Shown here: positions 50,701 through 62,665 of the stretch, piece by piece
Layout of the letters: every line of letters begins with the position of its first letter
Position numbering within the stretch: the stretch's first letter is position 1
Assembly: GCA_964035545.1 (NCBI GenBank)
Contig: OZ037768.1
Location: 18,017,200-18,081,199 of the forward strand
Direction: 5' to 3'
Source of the DNA: Bugula neritina
Lineage: Eukaryota; Bryozoa; Gymnolaemata; Cheilostomatida; Bugulidae
Length of the DNA stretch: 64,000 bases
Program-made: the position numbers and the translations under genes
The notes under the pieces: model-generated
Told to the model about the DNA's origin: nothing
The model's input: only the letters and a program-made list of their open reading frames with translations
Database searches by the model: none

Positions 50701-50862
50701 TGAAACTATGTCAGGTTAAAAATTAATGCAGCATCCACAAAATATATTAAATTCAAAGTTTCAACCTTGTCTGCACAGGTGAAAGTCTGGTTTCAAAACA
50801 GGAGGACCAAAAACAAGCGAGTCAAGGGTGAAAATGATGATTGTATTTTGATGGTTAACTGA
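47779..50862 (+). CDS. EMX: EMX-like homeobox transcription factor
   Basis: Three exons in phase: 47779-48187, 49734-49900, 50779-50862; 219 aa. Residues 4-10 (FSIDSLI) form an eh1-type motif, the Groucho-binding signature that EMX proteins carry as FTIESLV. The homeodomain is residues 149-208 and starts [13 protein letters not shown], with [26 protein letters not shown], Gln50 (Q198) and Asn51 (N199). Its best match from memory is EMX/empty spiracles, with an intron at homeodomain position 44/45 as in EMX genes. Known role: anterior head, brain and sensory patterning. Oddities: only 11 residues follow the homeodomain, the tail is acidic ([10 protein letters not shown]), and the usual KRQKLEEE is replaced by KRVKGEND. 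A nearer acceptor at about 49674 leads to an in-frame stop, so the one at 49733 is chosen. The central region is Met/His/Leu rich with no other domain. Confidence 0.87.
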
Positions 50863-50890
50863 GAGTGGAGCACATGTCTTGTAAAGACTA

Positions 50891-51339
50891 AAGTTGCGTT
50901 TATACCTCTGCTGAAAAAAGTACCGAGTTCAAGTTAATAATGCTTGTCCGGGTACCCCTTTATAGTCAAACCGAAACTCGTTGAAATCATATTGATGCGG
51001 TTGCTCACTTTCTGAAATTGAAATTTGACTCGCATAATAGCTATTTGATGCCCTTTGTAAACGTCGTGAATTAGTGAAGCGGAAAGCATAAAAGCGATAA
51101 TTGAGAAGGCGTAGGCTATATAATTATAACCGTATAAGTACGTTGTCTAATCGCCAAAGTAATAACTAAATAACGATGTTTACAAGGAGTTATTACTCCT
51201 ATTCTAAAATTGGCCGAGTAAGTTATCACAGTACAAAAATTTCAACGGGTGGCTTTTACAATGCAATGCAACTCGGAGAAATTTCAACCCGGCCAAATTG
51301 AAATTTTGACCGAAAATCGTGAAGGTATAAACGCAACTT
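50891..51339. mobile_element. GCGTTTATACC-family inverted-repeat element, copy 2
   Basis: A 449-bp segment with inverted ends AAGTTGCGTTTATACC and GGTATAAACGCAACTT. It is the opposite-orientation relative of 4784-5274. It begins 28 bases after the EMX stop codon and ends before the first AATAAA, so it probably forms much of the EMX 3' UTR. It is non-coding. Confidence 0.8.
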
Positions 51340-51560
51340 AACTTTCACAAGTATTTGCGCCAAGTTATGAATCTGCACAGTATACTAGCTGGACATTTAT
51401 TTCAACATACCACAAAGTTTATCAAATTATAGTTAATTATAACACAACTTGTTCTGTGATTACAATGTACATACTATTATATATATGGATTATTACTACT
51501 TTGTCATGTGTCTATTTATTTTGTCATAGAAAGCTGTATACTTGTTTGTTTGTCACATGA

Positions 51561-51566
51561 AATAAA
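51561..51566 (+). promoter_or_regulatory. EMX: candidate EMX poly(A) signal
   Basis: AATAAA about 700 bases after the EMX stop, the first clear one I see. Its use would put the mobile element at 50891-51339 inside the mature transcript. Confidence 0.35.
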
Positions 51567-53079
51567 CTAATATTAAATCTAGTAACAAGTAACATTTGAC
51601 TATTTCTTTTACCCTATGAAATGTCAATATTAACATAGTCAATTAAATTGTGATGATTATTTGTCACAAAAAAGTTTTTAATAATTCTTTCACTTTATAT
51701 CATAAAAAAATACACGTAGAAGTTAGTTTTAAGTAGCTGTAATAATGACCTGCTATTCTAAAGTCTTCTGTCAAATTGGTCTGACTACAATAGAAAACGA
51801 AATTTATGCACTTGTTTATGTAGATAAGAAACATTGGTTTTGATGCTAAATATATGAAGATTCAGGTATGATTATATACATGAGCAGATAATTACAAGCA
51901 CATAGCAGATTGGGTAAGTCAGTTACATGTAAAAATTATTATTTCCATTATATAATATGTTAGTTATTGAAAATTATAATAAAATACCAAAAATTATGAG
52001 TTTCCGCAAAGAGAAATATATTTTGATGAGGTCATAGAAAGCACAAAGTTTAGCTGGAAATGTTAGACAGCGGAGAATTTTGACAATGTGTTTTCATCTA
52101 CCAAGCATTTGGGACGGTTAGAGGAAAAATTTGTCAAACTTGTTTTAAACTAACTTGCAGTGGCTTAGGAGTCACTTTGCACGATTAATATACCAACACC
52201 TCATTTTTTGTAATGCAAGACTATCAAATGTGTGATTACGGAGCAAGCGACATTGGGATGACACTGGAAATATATACTGTCACAAAGTGTAAGTCCACTT
52301 GCTATATGTTTATAATTATAAACTCATATATTATGTCCACACCCACCGCAGCAGCAATTGACTAAGTCACAAGGGAGAAGTAAATTACACCATTATTGAA
52401 ACTTGAATATGCATAATTAATGGCCACCGATGAGACTCATTTATTATGATCATTGAGCTAAGCATTATTGAACTGTCACCTTAGAGCTGTCAATGCATAT
52501 GATTAAACAAATGCCCTCCAGCAGTTGATGATTTCAAAGGTAAACCTGCATCTGAAAGCGATTCATCAATATTAAAAAGTTGAATTTCTGCAGAACTGTG
52601 TTGTTGGGAAGCCATAACACACATAAAGTAGATGTACAAATGTGAATTTCAAAAAGAGTTCTAGAAGCTGAAATTGTATGCAAGACTTGATATATTTCAT
52701 AAGAATTAAAAAAACTTGATAACATAATATTTTATTTCACATTAATTTTGATAACACTTGCAGAGTAAGACAGCATATAAAATTTCAATTCTATATAAAA
52801 AATATCATATATTACACAAGCTTCTTCCTTATGACATCTTCAGCAATACTATAGTAATTGGCACTTGAAAATAAATTTCAACAATGTACACTAATTAATG
52901 ACTTTCAAGAGCTACACATAATTGGTTAATTAGAACTAGTCAAAGTTGACACACACTGAAGATGGAACTGAGTATACAATACACACTTCTAAATTATACA
53001 ATTACTAATATGAGATAGAAGTTTAACCAAATCCACACAGCAATAACATGCAAAAGAGTAGACCAGGTAAAAGGTGTGG

Positions 53080-56000
53080 TCACAAAGCTCCAGGTTTTCT
53101 CCTCTTAAAAGATCTGGTGCCTGATTTACGTTGACCTTTCAACTGCACAACATACGGCAAGAGGGAAGGTCTAGCATGGCACCCAACTCCATTAGGAGTG
53201 TAGGCTTTCAGAGTTACAAACTCCTGATACTCGTACGTAACGGCCACCCAACCTGGCATCATAAAAGAGAGGATAACTACTCATTTGAAAGCATATATTT
53301 CTCAAGCTAGTGCAAAGAGAGACTACCTATGAGTAATTGAAAACTCACAAGTTATTGCGTAGCTCTTCATACAAAGAAACAGATGTTTATATGATGAAAA
53401 ATAAATACTGCTGCACAAAAGTTTTCACTAGTCGCTGCTAAATTTCTAAAGAAAGTAATTCAAAATTGAAGAGAAGAAACATGCATGGTATTGCTGTGTT
53501 GTGAAGCGTTAATTTCACACTTTTAGAGAACATTAAGAAATGCAGTAAACTTTTTCGTTTTTAAAAATGTGTCTTTGAATATGGAATACACAAGTCTAAG
53601 TACTTAATAACGCAACTTTCAAGCTTGACATATATTATTAAACGTGTACTTAAAAACAGCTAATTACAATGGCCAATATATAATATTCCAATGTATAGTA
53701 CTTTAATGCCGACCTACAAAGCTGGCAACATGCCAGTATTGCCCTAAGACAGGGGTGCCCAACCTTTTGTAAACCTTAGTTTGAGCTGGGGACCACAGCA
53801 TCAGTATTTTTCAAATTACCTTATTCTAAATCCTCATGAATCGTTACACAATAACGTCCCAATAGTTTCTGCAGGCTGCATGTTTTTAGCGAATACAAAT
53901 GTAAGACCATTAAAAGGTTAATTTTCAACTCTAAATCATATATGTGTGCAAAATAACTGTATTTGTTATGCCTTTGAGGGCCACATAAATGTAAGCTGGG
54001 GGCTGCAGCTGGCCCTGGGCTGCCTGTTGGACAGCCCTGCCCTAAGAGACGAGTCATGACCTGTGTGTACAGGTGATGACTACAATTTACTGCTGGTTCT
54101 TACACTTACCGATGGAAGAGAGCTGAATATCTGTTTGGCTTTCCTCGTAACCTTCACCTCTAACACGAAACACGTGGCCAATCATACTGGGACAATCATC
54201 CAACTTAGTACCAGTCCCAGGAATCTATCAAGTAGCAACAATCTAATAACATATTACAATTTTTCAAACCTACCTGCTTGAATGAAGTTAGAGATGAGAG
54301 TGTGCGAGTATTATATAATGAGACTTGCTTAACATCAAATTAAGTCAAGACTGCATTTCCTCCTACATACAACACTTGCATAGAAATGGGTCATTTTACT
54401 TAATTTAGTACACCTTTGAAATCTCCAGTTTTTAGCTGTTTTTTACAATTTAGCTAATAATGAACACGGGTTTTTGCCCAAAACTAGGAAAATATCAATA
54501 AATACACCTAAATAATAAAGGTTCTTTTAAATTTTGCTTGATTTCTATGTTTTTTCCTAATTATTCAGCTACTTTTGAAAAGTTACAAAAAATGGGAAAT
54601 CAAGCAAAATTAAAAACAACCTTGATTATTTAGGTGTATTTATTATTTTCCTAGTTTTGGGCAAAAACCCATGTTCATCAGCAGCTAAATTGTAAGAAAC
54701 AGCTAAAACTGGATATTTTAAGTGTGTACTAAATTAAGTAAAATGACCCACATACTAAAACATATTTGAAAATATTTAAGCAACAGTGCATAAGTAGTAA
54801 TGTATAACCATCACATACCACTAACTTGTCTTCTACCAAAGCACTTCTATAGAACTCCTCTGCCTTTTCTGTATAAACAACAGCAACGGGGAGTCCGGCA
54901 GCCGCAATTACTGTGAGATAAACTGGGTGGGCTGACTTGGTGGTCTGAAAAACAAGCCACATCAAGAGTAGATAAACCTCTTTGTGGATATGTCAAAAAT
55001 GGCTTCAAGACATATTCTCAACAGTTGAAATAATTATATTAGAGATAATGGAGCAAGATTGGGAATGGCCTTCAGAAAATGTAGAATATACCCTTTTCAG
55101 AAGTCCCCCTTACAATTAGGAGTTGTGTCCTCCAAAATGAAAGTTATTGAATAAAATAAACTTGAACTCATTTTTGTGGTTTAGCTGCTGAGCAATGCTG
55201 AAGTGCCACTTCAGTATTGCTCAGCAACCAAAACCACGAAAATGCTTTCAAGTTATTTGTTCTTTATACAAAGGTTCAACTTATTCACTTTGGGAGGACA
55301 CAACTCTTAATTGTAAAGGGGATATCGGGACCTCTGAAAATGGTCTATTGCTTCATTTGGTAGACAACTTATGACAAGGTGATTTCTCAATAACAGGTGC
55401 TCTTTCGACAGTTAAAATAAGAACACTGCAAAAAGTACTAAGTATGAAAAGGTACAGATTCTATAACAAAGCAGCAGCAGCCTACTTCCAGGATGTCAAT
55501 TCTGCCAATACCACCGATAAACATTGTCATGCCAGGTCTGAGTGAATAAGTACGAGGCAATGGCTTCCTCTTCATTAGCAACCTTTTGAGATCCGCCATG
55601 CTCATATTATTGATGATCTAAAAGATAATTCATTAGTTATCCCAACTATTGAGAACACGGAGAAAGTGTGGTCATTATCAACATGTTTATTTCACATGGA
55701 ACTCATCATCAAAAATACAACACATCATTTCCCTTATATGTAAAACAATATAGTCATATTACAGAGGCTGTATATTTCATGTAATTTTAACACCAACATT
55801 CATAAGAAAACTTTTCTTAAAAGAGTTTTTACGGGTTTCAGTACAAATTACTACTGAGCAAAGCAAAGCAATCAAGAAGACAATTTCTGATAGGCTTGTA
55901 GTTATGGTGTAGATAAGAATTGTGTTAAATATTCCGCTATTTTGCAGGCAGCATGGCAATCAGGATAATTTTGTGCTTAGCCACTAGTGTTGGACACTTT

Positions 56001-59000
56001 ATTTTAATAATAATAATTAACAAGTATTCAACAAGATTAAGGTAAAATAAAAGCTCTATGTTTGGTTGACATATTTTGGAATATTTTCTTTACAGCTAAA
56101 ACTATTTTCTACAAGTTTTGCATTCATTTCCCATATACAACGTATAGGGGTACAAACTAAATATAATCTAATTACTACTATACATTACATTGTATAAAGT
56201 ATTTGAACAGGGCCCAACATAAAAAAAGTTACAATAGACACATGTGTATAAAGAGTGAATATAACAGCCCAACAATCATGTAGAAAATGATGCAAACACT
56301 AGTCTTATGCTGATGAGCTTTTTCATTTAATTTTTCCGGCTGGAGCTGGCACTGCATCAATGATGCTATATAGTTGACAGTCTATAATCTATATATTTAT
56401 TTGACTAAATATGAGGAAGGAAAACTCCCACATGCTTCAAAATGGAGACATATGGACAACTATATTTTACTAGCAGAAATACCCACTGTACCTGATTCTC
56501 ATTGACTAAACCCGGAGTATCGTATAACCATCTTGACTGTTTATATTTGCTGTAATCAAACGTGGAACTTTTCTACAAATAAAAAAATAGCCGAATAGTT
56601 GCCTAATCTATGTAAGAAATACATAGATTAGAATATTTTTAAAAAGCAAGCAACTATTGCATCGTAATACTTAAGCTGCTTGCATAAAATTATTTTATTA
56701 TTCATATAGATGTAAACATTGCATAAGAAGTCCACTGCAGAAAATTACAGTATCATAAATATTAGATGTTTTATATATTTATTATATATTATATAAATAC
56801 TATGTTATATTATATTGCAACAAAAGCCCTTATCACATTAGCTAACTGCATAGCGTTCTCGATGCCGTACATACTTTATCAACGTTATCTTTGAGGGAAT
56901 TCCATCTGGTCATTTTATACTGAGACTCCACACTACTAGCATCATACTCTTTGTTTGTCCTCTTCAGTTCATCCACGTCAAAGTCTTCATTATCCTGGGT
57001 GGGTTCAACCAGACCTGGAATATTCAGACAAAGGAGATCATTTATTTGATTGAGTCTTCAAGTCTTCAGCTCTTAGAATAAAATTTTAATAGAAAGCAGA
57101 AAAGCTATCCAATGACATTCAGCCAAAACTTCATTGATTTTGACAACCCAACAAATCATATAACATTTTAAGTAGATGTATCACAATTTAGTATACTTTA
57201 CCATAAAAGGAGACAAAAGATACCAACTGCCCACATAACATTTACAATTGTAAGTAAACTGAACGTGTTTCATAAATCAACAGATAGTTTTCCCACCTCT
57301 CAGTGTCGTGTGGTGAGTGTTGCGGGTTTTTTCCATATCCAAAGACTCATCCATCTGGTCAGCTTCCATAAGCCGCTGTCTCCTCAGAGCCAGCATGTAC
57401 CGTGGTGGTCTGTTCACAGGAAACTTGAGTAAGTTTAAAGTTGTACCTGCACGACAAACAAACCACTCTCTAGCAACACAAGTGGCACCTTGTACTAAGT
57501 GATAGCAACAGCCAGTGGTAAAAGTTCAAAGCTTTGTGAGCACGTACCTGGCCATGTGGATATAGTAGCTCTGCCTATTTTATCCCGAGCCATTTCCTTA
57601 CACAGATCAGACATGAGCAGAGAGTTGAATAAAGAACTCTTCCCTGAATTCGTGCATCCAACAAGATGGAAGTGGCAGCCAACTCTATACAAACACACAT
57701 CACAGGATTAACTCAAAGAAAGTCAACAATATTTCTGATAGTAGCACACTCACTACTGAATTAATAACAAAACTCAAAAATAATATATAAAATTGATTTT
57801 TAAATCATGACAAAAATAGTATCTGCAGCGCAATGATAAAGTAAATACAACTGGATGTGTAAAGTCATGTGATGTAGCTGTAGTCTTACCCAGGTCCATA
57901 TTTGAGTAGTTGGGTGACCAACTGCTCCACACCATAGCCTGTGAGAGCACTAACTAACACCACTTGTCTCAGATTCTTACCAAACAACTACAAAAGAAAA
58001 TAGTGTACTATGTATATTAGATTATTTTAAGATCAGCGTTCCGCACTCAAGGCACGGTTATTTACTTTCAGAGTGAAATATTAACCTCGCACATATCAAT
58101 ATGAAGTAGCATACAACCTGAGAGGAATATCCGGTGATGCAATCCTTGATATGATTCAAATACGTGTCGGAATCTTTAGGTAAAAGATCAATCTTGTTTG
58201 CGATGATGTAGATAGGGTGCTTGTTGCTCACTATACTCATCAGGTCCGTTATAGTGCTGTTTTGGTAATCCGTGACATCTATCACATGCAGTATAACACT
58301 TGCCTGGTCTTTCACTTCCGCTAGTATGTTTCTGTACTCTTGTGCACTCACCTTGAGTTGGTTTATTATAAAGGCATTATTTTACATGTATATATAATGA
58401 CAATTGTGAAATTTGATAAATGTGAATTGTGGAACTGACAAGTCATTTTTCATTAATATTAAATAAAATATGATTCAACAAACATCATCAAAACAGCTTC
58501 GACTGCAATTTTAGTTTCCAAATTCTCGTATTTGATTAACAATTAAACAACATTTATTCATTTATACTGAAACAAATCTTGGATTCATACTTGTTAGGAT
58601 TAATACTTGTAAGTTACTTAAAAAATTCATCAGTATAATATTTTCATCAAACTAGCCGAGTTCAAATGCTCTAAAAGCAACTGCCTACATCACATGTGGT
58701 TGAGATAGCAATAACATTAATTTACCTGAGCATTCAACAAGACGTCATGGCTTTCCAAGCCTTTACAGCGCAAACATTTACAGTTTTGTATCTGTATGCT
58801 ATCCAAAGCCTAAAGTACAAATTAGAGTACGATACTAGTGATATATCAGAGAGTGCTGTAACAGCATGGACGTCTATGCTTTGAGCGCAGATGCTGCACG
58901 ATAACTCAATCTATTTTCATATATAAAACTGTAACAATCATTCTGGCAATCAAGTGACAGTTATGTGCATTTTCTTACAAAATGAAACAATGAGTGATTA

Positions 59001-60641
59001 CAGGAAACTCTCCTCCTCCAGTTTTTGAGCTGCACTGACTCATAAAAGAACATTGATGCCTAACAACAGACAAGCTTTGACCAAAAACATTCACTAAAAA
59101 CAGAAGAGGGCGTTACTGATACACCAGTAACACCCTCTTCTGATATACTGAAGAAGTTTTCAGGATAATAAAGAAAACTAACCTTGAACCTTGCACTGGA
59201 TATAAAACCTGGTAAATGGGGTGCAGAGCAGTGTATAGGAGTGCCACACCCCACACATGTGTGCTCACTCGGTGGACAGTTAGGATCAACAGACCCTACC
59301 ATGTTAAGATATTCTGGTGGTATCCTCACACCATACCGAGTTTGCATTTCTTCCTCTTCCCAATTCAACTGCTCTATAGTTGCAAATTTACAGGGTAGTT
59401 GCATTTCAGGTTAAAACAAAGCTAATAATAAAATTATTTAGGCCGTCAAGTTTTCTACACAAGGCAGTTTATGCGTAGTTGAACTGCTTAAGAAATAAGA
59501 CTCTCCTATTCCCCTCCTGCAGACTTTACATAAATAATGCTGACGTCATGTTTGAAGTAGAACTGTTATTACATAACATAGCGATGAAAAGAATTAATAA
59601 ATAACAACAGATTAATATACATGCGGTAGTTTGTGTTAGGTTTCAGATTTGATTTGCACATACAAAATAGGAGTGAAAATGATGGCAATTGCCAAGTGGC
59701 ATAATACAACCTAGACTTGGCAGGTTGGCATACAAAAAATGCATTATTACAATGAAAAACACTGGTGAAATTGGTGAGCTGTTTTCGCCGCAAATGTAGC
59801 AGTTTGAGTAATCAAAGATATACAAGCAGAGAACATACGTCTCTATTTGGTGGATTGAGTGTAAGCAGGGTGCTTAATCAGTTATTCCATGAACATTTTT
59901 CTGTCTAAATTTTAAGCTAAATGCACTTTTTAAAATAGAAATTGAACACTTCAAAAATGAGAAAGCTGTACTGTTTTGTTTTTGTTTTGGCAGCAATAGA
60001 CTTTGAGGAGTGGAGAGGAAGAGAATTAACAAAGCAATGATTTCAATAAAATACTGATGTTACTAGAAAAGACATTTTCAAAACATTTTTGACTAAGAAT
60101 GCAAAATTAAACAAATCAATACTAGTAATAAACAAAAAATCCAAATGTTTGTATAATTCACCTTGCTGCTCTGCTATCTTCAAGTTAACCTCTTTCAACA
60201 AAGAGTTCAGTTTGTTGAGTTGCTGATTAAGTTTAGACATGGAGAGATCATCTGTATTGTCTACCCGAGGAAGAACGGTACTTAGTTTACTAGTCTCTGT
60301 ATTCTTTTTAGTCTTTTTGTTTTTGAACGGCTTTTTTGAATTAAGGGTCAACTGATTCCAACTGGCAGTACAATAGCAGTGAGCTAGACAATTGTATCTT
60401 GTAAACTAAAACAAAATTAACATCTTATAAATCATTTGGAACAAAACTATCAACCACTTATGAAAGCACAGTTTCTACATTTGTATAAACAACAATTATG
60501 TTTTAAATACTTTGCTTGATCAGAACAGAGAAAATATACTTGTATATGAATAAACGTTTTTGCAAAGCACCAATAACTTCAACTTACCTGATATTCCAGC
60601 CCTTTGCCTATCGTCTGAGTAAACTTTGTAAGACTATTCAT
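53080..60641 (-). CDS. NOA1: NOA1, circularly permuted mitochondrial GTPase
   Basis: Fourteen exons, phase-checked: 60641-60588, 60405-60162, 59373-59183, 58809-58726, 58351-58118, 57987-57890, 57684-57548, 57446-57297, 57014-56875, 56572-56492, 55617-55486, 54944-54819, 54224-54110, 53252-53080; 652 aa (human 698). A split zinc finger (CVGCG and CKCLRC) comes first. The G motifs then appear in permuted order: G4 [11 protein letters not shown]5 [13 protein letters not shown]1 [10 protein letters not shown]2 [11 protein letters not shown]3 LYDTPG. This is the YqeH/NOA1 arrangement. The C-terminus has [15 protein letters not shown] and [10 protein letters not shown]...[15 protein letters not shown], as in NOA1. 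Family knowledge: it binds the mitochondrial ribosome and G-quadruplex RNA and supports mitochondrial translation. The N-terminus is Lys/Ser/Thr rich, compatible with a weak import presequence. Exon 3 uses the acceptor at 59374; the ATG farther upstream follows an in-frame stop and is not used. Introns 11, 12 and 13 each hold a different inverted-repeat element. Confidence 0.96.
53750..54039. mobile_element. hAT-type non-autonomous element with 8-bp target duplication
   Basis: Ends are CAGGGGTGCCCAACC and GTTGGACAGCCCTG, imperfect inverted repeats of the hAT type. An exact 8-bp direct repeat CCCTAAGA flanks the element (53742-53749 and 54040-54047), which is the hAT signature. The element is 290 bp, has no transposase, and lies in NOA1 intron 13. 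Confidence 0.92.
54387..54750. mobile_element. 364-bp near-palindromic foldback element
   Basis: The left arm starts TGGGTCATTTTACTTAATTT and the right arm ends with its reverse complement AAGTAAAATGACCCA. Pairing continues through CTAGTTTTGGGCAAAAACCC and the TTGCTTGATTTC/GAAATCAAGCAA blocks to a centre near 54568. Arms are about 165-180 bases with few mismatches. It lies in NOA1 intron 12. Confidence 0.85.
55087..55347. mobile_element. TAGACCCTTTTC-family foldback element, short form
   Basis: A 261-bp hairpin-like element in NOA1 intron 11. It opens TATACCCTTTTCAGAAGTCC and closes GACCTCTGAAAATGGTCTA. The arms share TTAGGAGTTGTGTCCTCC and TTTTGTGGTTTAGCTGCTGA with their inverted partners. 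Ends and inner blocks match the 33272-35370 element, so this looks like its internally deleted derivative. Confidence 0.8.
59101..59142. repeat. 18-bp hairpin with 6-base loop in NOA1 intron 3
   Basis: The arm CAGAAGAGGGCGTTACTG (59101-59118) pairs with CAGTAACACCCTCTTCTG (59125-59142) with one mismatch, around the loop ATACAC. It lies about 40 bases inside the intron from the exon 3 donor on the transcribed (minus) strand. Confidence 0.85.
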
Positions 60642-60734
60642 CTCAGTTGTTTTCTAGATTTTAAAATGAAATTGTGAATTTTCAAAACATTGAAGAAATA
60701 ATTTTGGTCACCCAACTTGGCCAAAGAAATCTAT

Positions 60735-60778
60735 AAAAGCAACTTACTCAAAACTTAAGTCTGAGCAAGTTGCTTTTT
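60735..60778. repeat. inverted repeat (hairpin) upstream of NOA1
   Basis: AAAAGCAACTTACTCA is followed after a short loop by TGAGCAAGTTGCTTTTTT. The stem is about 16 bp with one mismatch, roughly 100 bases upstream of the NOA1 ATG, so it may fall in its promoter or 5' UTR. Confidence 0.75.
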
Positions 60779-62566
60779 TATTAACAAATTATTTGGAAAT
60801 GCAGCCAATCTAGCTTGTCATAAGGAAGAGCTTATTTCAATAAAGAACATGGCGTAAGAAGTTCAGCTTATAAATATTATGCAATGCCTATATGATATAC
60901 AAAGGAAACTATACTATTTTGTTTTGATGATATACTGATTTATTTAATTCCCTGATTGTTGTCACTAGCTGAGCCTTTTTCATCCGAGATGGAAAGCTAT
61001 AAACAGATTTCATAACTCAATGTGAGCATGAACGAATCACAAATATTGATATTGTAATTTTTTATCACTATTCATTTATTGAAACTCAATTTGTCTCAGC
61101 TTAATCATTTAATATACAACACTTACGGCGGCAAAAACTTGATTTTTGTAATAATGTGAAGGTCAGTGTACTTTACCATGTACTTACTATTATTTATAGT
61201 TATATACATGATAACGATAAACAATAAAGTATAATCATAATGGCGATCATGTTGTAATTACTTATCATTAAATTGAATATCAAAAAATCAATATGTAATC
61301 ATTTTGACAGCATGAACTAGATTTAAAAAACAAAATATTACTAGAAGTAAAACTAAAACTAACACAAAAACAAAAGTAAATCCTTAAATCAGCAACTGCG
61401 AGCCCAAGTAACTTCGATTTAAATATTTACTGCAAAATTAAATGAGACATATCAATATTAGATACTAAATTAGTAATCATCTAAATTTTACTTCATAATG
61501 ATAATGGTAATTAGATTTAGTGTAGTATAATCATGTGTTATATTGATATTATAGCATTGCACTTGTAGCTTAAGCTATACAACTACAGGCTTTTAGAGAA
61601 AAAGTTATGAAAAGCTTTCAGCTAAAAGTAAATAGCTCATGTTTTATGCATGTAATATTTTCACTCTCTTGCTGCACTACCCAACTAGTAGTAGCTCACA
61701 TGCCCTACGCACAACATAACATATTTATCATAATTATACAATTACTATTAGTACCTATAATAATAATTATCATTATGATTATAATCATAATCATTCTGTG
61801 TTCAGATTGAAATTCTTATTCTGATAGTGATTATGTTTTCAATTTCCTAGTTATAATAATAATGGTAATATTTCAAAACTATGATAATTCACAATTGACT
61901 TAAATTTAAAGATTAAACTCTAAGGCTAAAACAAAACTCTAATGACAAAAATAATAAAGTAAACGTTGTTACTTGTTAGTGTTACTTCACTTGGTCTTGT
62001 TAGTTGTTGGTCAACGTTACTAACTTACTTGTTATGAGAATCAGAATGATACTGATAGTGATAGTAATTTGATATAAATGTTCAATCAATTTCTTTTAAT
62101 CATACAATTTATTTATTATACAGTGGTAACTATCTAGCTCATGTTGCATACTAATAGTTGATGTCATTAATTTACCGATCACAAAATGATGAAAATGATT
62201 TTTGTAGAACCGAGGGAGCACGCTTTGACTTTCACTTCGAATGTCACATTTATTATTAACGTGACTGATTCTTTCCCGCGTATGACGAAAAAGGTTTAGC
62301 CAATTGCATTTATCAAACTTCACCGGTTCCACTTATTTGCTTCTGTAATATCCGGTGTTACCTTTGGCTTTACGTATCACTGTTATAAATAAAATTTACT
62401 AAACAAGTAAAACTTATTGCCAGCCAAACTTGAAGAAGACACCCAAACTATACTCATTCTCGCACTGATGAGTTATTAATTAGTCATATTAATGCCTATT
62501 TCTATAATAATTATAATAGTGTAACTTAATCTTATAGTTCATTAATTGTTAATGTTACTAAGTTAA

Positions 62567-62665
62567 AGTAACTATTACTATTTGAGTATTACTATTACTA
62601 TTAGTATTAGTATTAGTATTAGTATTACATTTACTATTAGTATTACTACTAGTATTACTAGTAGA
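62567..62665. repeat. TAGTATTAC simple-repeat array
   Basis: Runs of ACTATT, AGTATT and TACTAG words, including four consecutive TAGTAT hexamers. Same repeat type as at 8936 and 42060. Confidence 0.9.

Larger units (their letters stand above)
50863..53079. other. convergent intergenic region between EMX and NOA1
   Basis: Holds the EMX 3' UTR, including a transposon-like element (50891-51339) and an AATAAA at 51561, and the NOA1 3' UTR with a minus-strand AATAAA at 52736-52731. The stretch at about 52340-52520 is less AT-biased, with several homeodomain-type words (CATAATTAATGG), but nothing proves a function. Confidence 0.5.

Noticed and set aside
59184-59414. Plus-strand open frames over NOA1 exon 3
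   Set aside because: They are antisense to an exon encoding the NOA1 zinc-finger region.
62272-62280. E2F-like TTTCCCGCG site
   Set aside because: It is over 1 kb from either neighbouring start and not near MCM4, the one expected E2F target here; a single short word can occur by chance.
62096-62332. 78-aa minus open frame between NOA1 and RNF185
   Set aside because: It starts at GTG, has no splice signals in useful places and resembles no family; probably chance, in a stretch with a near-MITE word (GAGGGAGCACGC).
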